Origin: Misgurnus anguillicaudatus
Taxonomy: Eukaryota; Chordata; Actinopteri; Cypriniformes; Cobitidae
NCBI RefSeq assembly: GCF_027580225.2
Contig: NC_073361.2
Location: forward strand, 18,175,001 to 18,239,000
DNA: 64,000 nucleotides
Reading direction: 5' to 3'
Part shown: positions 38,301 through 42,165 of the stretch, piece by piece
Numbering within the stretch: position 1 is the stretch's first letter
How the letters are laid out: each line of letters starts with the position of its first letter
Notes under the pieces: model-generated
The model's database searches: none
Seen by the model: the letters and a program-made list of their open reading frames with translations, nothing else
What the model was told of the DNA's origin: nothing
Program-made: the position numbers and the translations under genes

Positions 38301-39975
38301 CATATATAATGTGAGAAAATTGCAATTGGTGCATCTCTAGTTTCACCCTGAAATGCTTTTTTTATGGAGACCTTCACATTTATTCCAAGCTCCTATTGGC
38401 TGCTTTTTCTTCATTATTTGAGCCAAGTGATCCATATCAAAAACATTTACTGATTTTTTTTGAGAGAGACATTAACATATTGACACATGTAATTTGAAGC
38501 ATTCAGACGTTTGCCTACAGATCAAAACATTTCTGTCAAATATTCATAGATTTTTTTCAGTAGCATATACATTTATTGCAGCTGAGCAAGCTGTAATATT
38601 GCATTGTTAAACGAGATATTGCACTATTTGTGTGTAATATGCATCAGATGGTCCATCTGAGGCTGAGTCTAGACGTCTCATCACACTGTCTGTCCGTCTG
38701 TCTACAGGAGCAGCAGCAGGTTTTGCTCTATCAGTTAATGCAGCAACATCATCAACAGCAGCAGAATGACATGCAGCTGCCCATCAACAGCTTGCTGCCC
38801 AGCACCCAGCCGGCCATGACCAGCAACCCCTTCCTCGCCGTGCACGATAGCAGCGCTCCCAAAACTGGAGTAAGTAGTGCACTTACTACTAGTTTCCTGT
38901 TATGTTAAAGGATTAGTCAGTTTTCTTAAAAAACGTCCATCATTCATTGATCATTTGCTCACCACCATTTCATTCAAAATGTTGATGTCTTTGTTTGTTA
39001 AGTCGAGAAGAAACTGTTTTTTGGGGAAAACATTTCAGGATTTTCCTCATTTTAATGGACTTTAATGGACCCCAGCGCTTGACGGTTTTGATGCAGTTTG
39101 AAATTGCGGTTTTAAAGGACTCTAAACGCATAAGGGCAAGAGGAATAAAAAAGTGTGCACTTTTGGACCACAGCTTCTCGTCTTCCGGTCCGTGACGCGC
39201 CAGTGCGACCTCACGTAATTTGTCATCACGTCAAGAGGTCACGGATGACGTATGCAAAACTACGCCCCTGTGTTTACAAGTGTGGAGAAAGAGGAACGTT
39301 CCGACGTTGTTGTATGTGGAATGATACTAATTAATGTCTTTGTGTCAGTTTATTGTTTAAAATGGTCCGCAAATGTGTGTTTCATATATGTAACGTGACC
39401 TTTCCACGGCATTACGCAATTACGTGAGGTCACGCTGGTGCGTCACAGGACCGCAGAAGGACGAGAAGTTGTGGTTTGGAGGTGCATATCTTTTATTTTT
39501 CTTATTTATCATTTCGCTAAATAAGACCCTTATACCTCGTTTGGGATCATTTAGAGTCCTTTGAAACCGCGATTTTGAGCTGCATTGAAACTGTTGCGTG
39601 GTGGGGTCCATTGAAGTCCATTAAAATCCTGGAATGTTTTCCTAAAAAAACATAATTTATTTTCGACTGAACAAAGAAAGACATCAACATTTTGGATGAC
39701 ATTGTGGTGAGTAAATTATCTGGATTTTTTTTTTTTTTTTTTTTTAAGAAAATTGACTAATCCTTTAAATGATTGATTTAATCAAGCACTGAATTAGCAG
39801 AACTTATGTCATATTGATTCCGAGGGAACAAACATACTAATAAAAAATATATATATTTTGAATGCACCAAAAATGTTAATATTTTACTGTATGTGGTGTA
39901 TTGATGTATTCTCCCATTCTTATGTAGCGGCTAGGAGACAAGGCTGTATCTGCGACAGGGCAGGAGAAGACCTGA
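485..39975 (+). CDS. mllt10: mllt10 (AF10) histone-binding DOT1L cofactor, 5'-partial, 16 exons
   Basis: Exons by splice sites and phase: 485-588, 3130-3223, 7674-7763, 12830-12925, 14021-14330, 15840-16487, 21667-21839, 26799-26910, 28627-28699, 29895-30067, 34087-34278, 34738-34811, 35037-35374, 37887-37986, 38708-38869, 39928-39975 (stop TGA). They sum to 2787 nt, 928 residues plus stop, with phase kept at every junction. The protein is nuclear. The family reads unmodified histone H3 around K27 through the PHD-Zn knuckle-ePHD module and recruits and stimulates the H3K79 methyltransferase DOT1L through the octapeptide motif and leucine zipper. Seen here: ePHD Cys/His residues (residues 2-62 of the visible part), Lys-rich stretch (67-110), Ser-rich linkers, octapeptide DQLLERQW (602-609), leucine heptads (635, 642, 649, 656), Gln/His-rich end. 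Human AF10 is a little over 1,000 residues, so roughly 130 N-terminal residues lie upstream. MLLT10 is preferred over its paralogue MLLT6 because of the C-terminal RLGDK...QEKT ending and the commd3 neighbour. Confidence 0.95.
732..1144. mobile_element. fold-back MITE with TTAA target sites
   Basis: Long inverted repeat. The left arm begins TTAAAGGAATAGTCTACCC and the right arm ends with its complement GGGTAGACTATTCCTTTAA. The arms (about 732-895 and 985-1144) pair along most of their length, including the GGCTAGGCTAAATGCTAACA stretch. TTAA at both ends suggests a piggyBac-like, non-autonomous element. No coding capacity. Confidence 0.85.
1406..1713. mobile_element. short TTAA-flanked MITE
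   Basis: Starts TTAAAGGGACATTTCACCC and ends GGGTTAACTATCCCTTTAA. The subterminal parts (attctgtcatcatttactc and its complement near 1670) are also inverted. This is a very common cyprinid interspersed element type; 308 bp, no coding capacity. Confidence 0.85.
1743..2175. mobile_element. hAT-like non-autonomous element, copy 1
   Basis: Termini TAGGGCTGTAAC and GTTACAGCCCTA. It is flanked by 8-bp duplications GTTCAAAG (1735-1742) and GTTCTAAG (2176-2183), one mismatch. 433 bp. The same family recurs inverted at 30439-30870. Confidence 0.85.
2213..2340. mobile_element. hAT-like element end with embedded (AT)n
   Basis: TAGGGCTGTTTGATTATTGG at 2214 resembles a hAT terminus and is followed by an AT microsatellite (2269-2322) and a T run. 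The other end was not located, so it is a fragment or diverged. Downstream 2340-3129 is AT-rich intron with nothing else recognised. Confidence 0.45.
2269..2334. repeat. (AT)n microsatellite plus T run
   Basis: About 27 AT units followed by 12-13 T. Confidence 0.95.
3130..3223 (+). CDS. mllt10: mllt10 exon b: second half of ePHD finger
   Basis: Acceptor tgaatttag, donor ctggtaaga. It completes the split Cys codon, then reads AQFAGLLCEEQG and NVKYCGYCKYHYSKL, supplying ligands C43, C56, C59 and H62. This closes the PZP histone-binding module. It ends in phase 0. Confidence 0.95.
3224..5132 (+). other. mllt10 intron, first part
   Basis: Non-coding. Contains a C-rich stretch at 3776-3960 and, at about 5065-5094, a sequence whose reverse complement begins TAGTGTTGGACGATATGCC, like a hAT terminus; a similar end is at 15530-15552. 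No exon supported. Confidence 0.5.
5672..6751. mobile_element. hAT-like element, innermost of the nest
   Basis: Termini TAGTGCTGGGCCGGTT and ACCGCCCCAGGCCTA. Exact 8-bp duplication GTTAGCTG at 5664-5671 and 6752-6759. 1080 bp, no transposase frame seen. Contains a G+C-rich 30-bp direct duplication at 6133-6192. Confidence 0.85.
6133..6192. repeat. 30-bp tandem duplication, CG-rich
   Basis: Two copies of a 30-bp unit beginning CGTCTGTCTCGCGCGCG (6133-6162, 6163-6192), differing only at the last base, followed by a partial third start. Confidence 0.85.
7674..7763 (+). CDS. mllt10: mllt10 exon c: basic/Ser linker
   Basis: Acceptor caccttttag, donor aaggtaagg; 90 nt, phase 0-0. It encodes RRSK..., then QSLSDSSTHSLDKHHDKEKK, matching the AF10 segment just after the ePHD. 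The Lys/His-rich end continues into the next exon and probably contributes to nuclear localisation. Confidence 0.93.
7764..8884 (+). other. mllt10 intron, unrecognised part
   Basis: AT-rich non-coding sequence. No transposon termini or exon signals with coding support. Confidence 0.5.
8885..9931. mobile_element. interspersed DNA element with terminal inverted repeats
   Basis: Left end ATGTGACCCTGGACCACAAA and right end complementary (GGTTTTGTGGTCCAGTGTCA, then CAT). Internal sequence from 9650 (ttgagggtgcaaaaaatc...) is the usual body of this cyprinid repeat. A foreign block at about 9100-9460 carrying ggggttaattgttacaggca interrupts it. A reversed fragment of the same family lies at 41860-42165. 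Confidence 0.75.
9932..11221 (+). other. mllt10 intron, unrecognised part
   Basis: Non-coding intron sequence; nothing else recognised. Confidence 0.5.
11222..12037. mobile_element. large fold-back MITE with TTAA ends
   Basis: Left TTAAAAGGATAGTTCGGCC, right GGCCGAACTATCCCTTTAA. The two halves are inverted copies for most of about 400 bp each, for example atgatttactcacccc versus ggggtgagtaaatcat. Contains a YY1-like AAGATGGCGGC (11702-11712). No coding capacity. Confidence 0.85.
12830..12925 (+). CDS. mllt10: mllt10 exon d: Lys/Arg-rich segment
   Basis: Acceptor tttatcacag, donor aaggtaaga; 96 nt, phase 0-0. It encodes KHKERDRHKPRHKK then a Pro/Ser/Val stretch ending SSEK, corresponding to the KDKHKQKHKK...TTEK region of human AF10. 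Highly basic, no fold expected. Confidence 0.92.
12990..13824. mobile_element. fold-back MITE family A, copy 1 (left end eroded)
   Basis: Inverted halves with the shared motifs caccaccatgtcatccaaaa and ttctcgtctatctcc, their complements in the right half, and right end GACTAATCCTTTAA. The left terminus TTAAAGGATTAGTC is missing or diverged. Same family at 17563 and 38905. Confidence 0.8.
14021..14330 (+). CDS. mllt10: mllt10 exon e: Ser-rich linker
   Basis: Acceptor cctcttggcag, donor aaggtaaga; 310 nt, starts phase 0, ends after one base of a Gly codon. It contains the AF10 signature KRLDDSGGRFTNANFQEV followed by Ser/Gly/Lys-rich sequence (GSEGKSKKSSSH) and a Ser/Pro/Thr stretch. Probably disordered. 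Confidence 0.94.
14331..15839 (+). other. mllt10 intron between exons e and f
   Basis: Contains a hAT-like terminus at about 15530-15552 (reverse complement TAGTGTTGGGAGATATGCC). Otherwise unique-looking non-coding sequence. Confidence 0.5.
15840..16487 (+). CDS. mllt10: mllt10 exon f: large Ser-rich exon with basic cluster
   Basis: Acceptor ctctctctcag, donor ccaggtgagc; 648 nt, the largest exon. Recognisable AF10 landmarks in order are SDFISFSEANLR, GLNTFSML, HYENCHPAGELG, AGYKRPQ, VKKKKRGNWRNR (residues 352-363) and QKSPSLLRNGSLQS. The basic cluster is the expected nuclear-localisation region. The GRPKG AT-hook core that follows this cluster in human AF10 is not present; YGPCFNQD stands there instead. 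Confidence 0.95.
16623..17370. mobile_element. DNA element family B, copy 1, split by a MITE
   Basis: Left end ATATGAAGAGTTCAGATGCA and right end GGCTTTTGCAATTGATTCTT, then CATATA, are inverted relative to each other. The body (gactgaggctgggattaagt) is shared with the copy at 35968-36222. It is interrupted by the TTAA element 16650-17198. Confidence 0.7.
16650..17198. mobile_element. TTAA-flanked element inserted in family B copy
   Basis: Left TTAAAGGGCACCTGTTATGC, right GGGTATAATAGGTCCCCTTTAA-type terminus; 549 bp. Non-coding, piggyBac-like by target site. Confidence 0.8.
17563..18004. mobile_element. fold-back MITE family A, copy 2 (internally deleted)
   Basis: TTAAAGGATTAGTCAATTTTC at the left, GGACTAATCCTTTAA at the right. 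It shares the tcaccaccatgtcatccaaa motif but lacks the centre found in the 830-860 bp copies, leaving 442 bp. Confidence 0.85.
18640..18960. promoter_or_regulatory. candidate intronic conserved non-coding block
   Basis: Sequence of high complexity with balanced base composition, unlike the AT-rich flanks. It includes taggcaattagttaaaattt next to a purine-rich stretch. No reading frame. Conservation is guessed from composition, not measured. Confidence 0.25.
19700..20000. promoter_or_regulatory. candidate intronic conserved non-coding block
   Basis: Complex, repeat-free stretch with homeobox-like ATTA sites (ggggccattattaaatgcaa at 19939) and no exon signal in frame. Status as a regulatory element is inference. 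Confidence 0.25.
21667..21839 (+). CDS. mllt10: mllt10 exon g: Ser/Thr/Pro linker
   Basis: Acceptor tacccatttag, donor acatgtgagt; 173 nt from phase 1 to phase 0. GLYHSSSDVACPLPS aligns with the human AF10 stretch GIYNSNDVAVSFPN. The human segment just before it (the TTFSELLNAIHN region) was not found in the preceding intron. It is either skipped, absent or too diverged to see. Confidence 0.9.
22466..23382. mobile_element. probable DNA transposon remnant
   Basis: Begins AGTAGGGGAGAACCAGG and ends TTGCTCTCTCCTAATA, a loose inverted match. The body repeatedly carries agtaac and ttacttt motifs typical of a teleost repeat. No frame with transposase similarity was seen. Confidence 0.45.
24100..24410. 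promoter_or_regulatory. candidate intronic conserved non-coding block
   Basis: High-complexity stretch (ctttggaaaccatttgggca; caaatatctcccattagtcc), free of recognised repeats. Open frames across it have no similarity that I recognise. Regulatory role is inference. Confidence 0.22.
24855..25367. mobile_element. DNA element family C, copy 1
   Basis: Left end TAAGGGCTCGTTATAGTTGT followed by gcgtaggtcctacgg; right end is a degenerate complement (acgactataaatctggcttta). A TA next to each end may be the target duplication. Internal gattggtccaccagaacccc-type sequence recurs inverted at 25806-25984. Confidence 0.65.
25529..25789. mobile_element. short interspersed DNA element
   Basis: Starts GGGCTGTCGAATGC and ends TTTAACAGCCC, with internal AAATAATGCA-type repeats in both orientations. 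A common cyprinid element type; 261 bp. Confidence 0.65.
25806..25984. mobile_element. DNA element family C, truncated copy 2
   Basis: Ends GTAGGACCTACGCACAACTA then TAATGAGCCCTTA, a closer match to the left terminus of copy 1 than copy 1's own right end. Only about 180 bp remain. Confidence 0.65.
26799..26910 (+). CDS. mllt10: mllt10 exon h
   Basis: Acceptor gtttcttctgcag, donor gcaggtgagg; 112 nt, phase 0 to 1. It encodes APSHMFGNRLNPNSAMAAM then IAQSESS, a clear match to the AF10 segment APSHMYGNRSNSSMAALIAQSE. Confidence 0.94.
28384..28430. repeat. (GA)n tracts
   Basis: Two GA runs (28387-28399 and 28408-28429) separated by tgcatct, in the intron just before exon i. An additional GA run is at 28199-28210. 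Confidence 0.9.
28627..28699 (+). CDS. mllt10: mllt10 exon i
   Basis: Acceptor ttacctttcag, donor cctcggtaagt; 73 nt, phase 1 to 2. It reads DQELGDGALGFSRRGNSPKA then NLSPR, matching the human DQDLGDNSRNLVGRGSSPRG segment. The exon is short and lies in a GA-rich intronic setting; the splice sites and phase are exact. Confidence 0.92.
28700..29894 (+). other. mllt10 intron between exons i and j
   Basis: Contains a fragment at 29695-29770 (tacatttacattgatgcttt, then aggcagacgctt) of an interspersed teleost repeat whose reversed counterpart lies at 43430-43490. The rest is unrecognised. Confidence 0.5.
29895..30067 (+). CDS. mllt10: mllt10 exon j: octapeptide motif (DOT1L binding)
   Basis: Acceptor aatgactttag, donor agatggtgagt; 173 nt. 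It encodes SPLSGLHIRYD, then LPPVATSIDQLLERQWNEGQ. DQLLERQW (residues 602-609) is the octapeptide of the OM-LZ region, differing from human EQLLERQW only at the first residue. With the next exon this forms the DOT1L-binding surface that is retained in leukaemic MLL-AF10 fusions. Confidence 0.95.
30439..30870. mobile_element. hAT-like non-autonomous element, copy 2
   Basis: Termini TAGGGCTGTGCC and GGCACAGGCCTA. Exact 8-bp duplication GCCAAAAC at 30431-30438 and 30871-30878. 432 bp; the body is the reverse complement of the element at 1743-2175 (for example gagggcgctctcgtg versus cacgagagcgccctc). Confidence 0.88.
31399..32875. mobile_element. TTAA-flanked element nested in hAT-like element
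   Basis: TTAAAGAGCAACTATCG at the left and ATAGGTGCACTTTAA at the right; 1477 bp, with weak terminal complementarity. It holds a perfect 15-bp inverted repeat at 32381-32417. No transposase frame. Confidence 0.5.
32381..32417. repeat. perfect 15-bp inverted repeat
   Basis: Arms GCCAATCGTTGACGC (32381-32395) and its exact complement (32403-32417) with a 7-nt loop GATTATT. Each arm contains a CCAAT box. Confidence 0.9.
34087..34278 (+). CDS. mllt10: mllt10 exon k: leucine zipper (DOT1L binding)
   Basis: Acceptor ttttcatccag, donor acaggtcaga; 192 nt. It encodes LGMLKSLHQLQVENRRLEEQ and KKERLQLLSAQLAVPF. Leucines at residues 635, 642, 649 and 656 keep perfect heptad spacing, with Met628 in the preceding position. 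Near-identical to the AF10 zipper, the most conserved part of the C-terminal half. Confidence 0.96.
34501..34592 (+). other. imperfect hairpin, pre-miRNA-sized, in an mllt10 intron
   Basis: Left arm 34501-34524 (GTGCCGGATACGTCTCGCG then TGCAG) pairs with 34570-34592 (its complement, with one bulge and one mismatch), leaving a loop of about 45 nt. The stem is G+C-rich in an intron that is otherwise ordinary. Could be a small fold-back element or a small-RNA precursor; no known miRNA family is recognised. Confidence 0.55.
34738..34811 (+). CDS. mllt10: mllt10 exon l
   Basis: Acceptor ctctcctccag, donor ctcaggtaac; 74 nt, phase 1 to 0. DMLHSKNIQLGSSVLTDSSQ resembles the human DSLNSSKSPHIGNSFLPDNS segment. 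Weaker similarity than the flanking exons, but position, phase and splice sites agree. Confidence 0.87.
35037..35374 (+). CDS. mllt10: mllt10 exon m: Ser/Pro and Gly/Ala/Leu-rich segment
   Basis: Acceptor ctgtctctcag, donor atagGTACAC; 338 nt, phase 0 to 2. It contains STSSLSTPPSAAHSPPQQQV and the AF10 signature GLMGALQGNPLAMSGIVGAL followed by NGVIQTS. The donor after AATAATAG is weaker than the others. Confidence 0.94.
35419..35935. mobile_element. TTAA MITE, right end truncated
   Basis: Left end TTAAAGGGACACCTTTTTTT; the body contains ttttagcatagcttagcata, and gaactatactctcattgtgg pairs with agaatgagagtatagttcct near 35900. The right TTAA end was not found. Confidence 0.65.
35968..36222. 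mobile_element. DNA element family B, copy 2
   Basis: Left ATACAAAGAGCTCAGATGCA, right GGCTTTTGCATCTGAGTTCC then TCATATG, inverted. Shares its body with 16623-17370. It ends 117 bp upstream of the candidate microexon. Confidence 0.7.
36339..36359 (+). CDS. mllt10: possible 21-nt mllt10 microexon (optional cassette)
   Basis: A candidate microexon flanked by a pyrimidine-rich tract and ttcatcag upstream and ccaggtgagg downstream. Its length is a multiple of three and it fits phase 2-2 between exons m and n, inserting VTSVKT plus one residue. The gene reads equally well without it, so it would be an alternative cassette. Evidence is sequence only; no homologous human residues are recognised. 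Confidence 0.35.
36548..37574. mobile_element. TTAA MITE family D, outer copy
   Basis: Left end TTAAAGGGGTCATAGTGTG, right end AGAATATGACCCCTTTAA. The body from 37097 (gtgctataattgggacccca) continues the sequence interrupted at 36587. Confidence 0.85.
36588..37096. mobile_element. TTAA MITE family D, inner copy inserted in the outer copy
   Basis: Left TTAAAGGGGCCATGGCATG, right GTGCCATGGCCCCTTTAA; 509 bp. The TTAA at each end corresponds to the single TTAA in the family sequence (ccatgtTTAAgtgctat), so the target duplication can be read directly from the inner copy. Confidence 0.88.
37887..37986 (+). CDS. mllt10: mllt10 exon n: Gln/His-rich
   Basis: Acceptor tgtttgcag, donor gccggtatga; 100 nt, phase 2 to 0. 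LTEQHRQFLLHQHHQHQLQQ then LFSSQQATP matches the human LLSDQQRQILIHQQQFQQLL-NSQQLTP segment. This is the Gln-rich C-terminal domain, likely disordered. Confidence 0.94.
38708..38869 (+). CDS. mllt10: mllt10 exon o: Gln-rich C-terminus
   Basis: Acceptor ctgtctacag, donor ctggagtaagt; 162 nt, phase 0-0. EQQQVLLYQLMQQHHQQQQN, then PINSLLPSTQPA and TSNPFLAVHD, corresponds to human EQHQAFLYQLMQ...PINNLLAGTQ...TNPFLTIHG. A TTAA-flanked fold-back element begins only 36 bp past the donor (38905). Confidence 0.94.
38905..39768. mobile_element. fold-back MITE family A, copy 3
   Basis: TTAAAGGATTAGTCAGTTTTC at the left, TTGACTAATCCTTTAA at the right; 864 bp with central inverted halves (cacagcttctcgtcttccgg versus acgagaagttgtgg). 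It fills most of the last intron of mllt10. Confidence 0.88.
39928..39975 (+). CDS. mllt10: mllt10 terminal coding exon n-end with stop
   Basis: Acceptor attcttatgtag. It encodes RLGDKAVSATGQEKT and TGA at 39973-39975, aligned with the human AF10 ending RLSDKTGPVAQEKS. This short tail is what separates MLLT10 from MLLT6 most clearly. Confidence 0.92.
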   Translation, partial: RLGDKAVSATGQEKT

Positions 39976-40120
39976 TGCAAAAAAACAAAACTGAGGAGGA
40001 GGAGCTCTGCCGTATGGATCTTTCTCATCTGCTTATCCCAAGAGGCCAACTATCTGAGCAGCAAGACCAGAATATTCACCCACCATACGAAACTCACACT
40101 AGCACCAGCCTTGATATGTA

Positions 40121-40136
40121 CACACACACACACACT
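40121..40136. repeat. short (AC)n in mllt10 3' UTR
   Basis: About eight AC units. Confidence 0.9.
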
Positions 40137-41138
40137 TGCCAGTTTGATGCCCATCTGGCAAAAAACATGTTGCACTGAGTTTGAGTAAATCACTTGCTGT
40201 AAATTTCATGGTCCCGTAGGGGCTTGCACACATATGTGCATGCACAAGCAGTCTCTCTCACCCTGACAGTGTGATAAAAATGACACTTTGGTGTGATTTG
40301 CTGTGGGCGGAGATCTTGGATGAGAACTGGAGTTGCCGGATGGTTCAAAAGTCGAGGAGGATTTATCTGCTATCTGCACATGCTTTGGGATCATCTGACC
40401 TCTCCGTTACCCCTTTAACAAGAAACGTGTCGCGATAATTTCAATGAACCCCCATCGTATTTGTTCGTCTGTGGTCAAATGCTGAATCAATAGGACATTT
40501 GTGCACCGTGAAGGCCTTCTGCGTCCTGATCTTGAGCTTCCCCCGTTCCAAAGGTACACAAACTTTCTCACTGACCCGGCTGCACTCTTTGAAGAGAAAC
40601 TACCTCTCAAGTCAGGTCACATAAAACAGGCCCTAAACCCAAGTGCCTGGCTCCATTCTCCAAGTTGTTAGCTGGCGCCACGCGCTAGAGACGCTGCCAG
40701 TCTCCCTGTTTTTTTCTCCTCTCTTTCCAGTTTTATCAAATGAATACAAATCAGCGTCGCTCAGGCTGTTCAGAGAGTCCCAGACATCTCTGCCCGTACA
40801 GTGATTACACTGAAACCTGTCTGATTTCGAATGTTTGTGCTGCAAGCCAACTTTATGGTTTCTTTTTTATTTATTAGCATTCATTGCATGTTGGGCACAA
40901 GGTAATATATTTTAACGCCCAACTCGCGAAATGTTTTTATACTACTGTAAAAAAAGAAGTCTCAGCTCTTTTGAGTCTTGTAAACATTTTGATGAACGTG
41001 TCTGGTGTTTGAAGTTAAAAACAGAAAAAGAAAAACCCTACTTGACAATGACGTTTCTTGTGGTCTTGTACATACGCCTGGTTTCTCGTTTCTATGTAAA
41101 TTAACAGATGCATATTGGATTAAGAATAAGCTGTCGGA

Positions 41139-41189
41139 ATAAATAAGATTTAGTTAGCACAGTTTTACCTCTTTTTTGTTGTAAATAAA
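41139..41189 (+). terminator. polyadenylation signals for mllt10
   Basis: Two AATAAA hexamers on the + strand, at 41139-41144 and 41184-41189, followed by T/GT-rich sequence (gtggtgtgaaggactgtttt). They are the first strong pair after the stop codon; other AT-rich hexamers exist further on. Confidence 0.5.
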
Positions 41190-41859
41190 TATTTGTGATT
41201 CACTTAGTGGTGTGAAGGACTGTTTTAAAGCACTGTTAGTGAGTTCGAATCTTTTCCCAACAGGCTTTGACTGGTGACTGGATAAAGTATTAATTTATTT
41301 TTGTATGTGCAGGGACTTTTTTCTTTCTTTTTTTGCACCATTTTATTGACGTGGTTTTATACTCCATTATAATAGTGGTTTGTGGTTTGTCCACGTTATC
41401 ATGTATATGTACAGAAATTATGCAGATTCTCTAAAGTTTGTATTTAAAACATCAACGAAAAGTGAAATCCTGCTTCATATTCAGAAATTTTCAACACTGA
41501 GATTGTAGTGTTGACCTTTTTTCAGTGATAAGAAATTAAATCTGTTTATTACAATGCTTGAAGAGTCTTTGTAGTTTATACCACAGTTGTTTAACTACAG
41601 CAAAATATTTAAAGAGTTTCGTTGCTTGTTTTTTGGTTGTGCATTCCAATTAATATCAATTCAACTGCAGTTGGTTTGTTTTGATTTAAACCTTAATAAC
41701 TTAAAAAAATACAGCTAAGTAGCACCATAAAACAAAATAATAACATGATAACATAATAATAAACATGTTTTGACAAAAATGTTAAAAACGGAGTTATCTC
41801 GTTTTTCAAGAAAACTCTTCATTTGTAGCAATGGGCAAAAATACATTGTATGGGTCAAA

Positions 41860-42165
41860 ATTATCGATTTTTAATGCCAAAAATCTTGTTCAAATTATGT
41901 TCCATGGAGATATTTTGTACATTTCCTACTGTAAATATATCAAAATGTGTTTATCATTAGTAATAGTTTTGCTAAAAACTTCATTTGAAAAACTTTAAAT
42001 GCGATTTTCTCAATATTTAGATTTTTGCCCCCTCAGATTTCAGATTTTCAAAATAGTTGTATTTCTGCAAATAGCAAATTTATGCATTGTCTCATCCTAA
42101 CAAACCACTCATCAACTGATCAGTTTTCAAATGATGTATAAATCTTAATTAAAAAAATGTGCCCT
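41860..42165. mobile_element. fragment of the 8885-9931 element family, reversed
   Basis: Contains ttgccccctcagatttcaga, tttccatggagatattttgt-like and tgtctcatcctaacaaacca blocks, each the complement of the family body. Both termini are missing. Confidence 0.6.

Larger units (their letters stand above)
39976..41210 (+). other. mllt10: mllt10 3' untranslated region
   Basis: About 1.2 kb without a supported reading frame following the stop codon. It contains an ACACACAC run near 40121 and AT/T-rich sequence towards the end. The end point is inferred from the polyadenylation signals at 41139 and 41184 and the GT/T-rich sequence after them; the true cleavage site cannot be seen. Confidence 0.6.
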
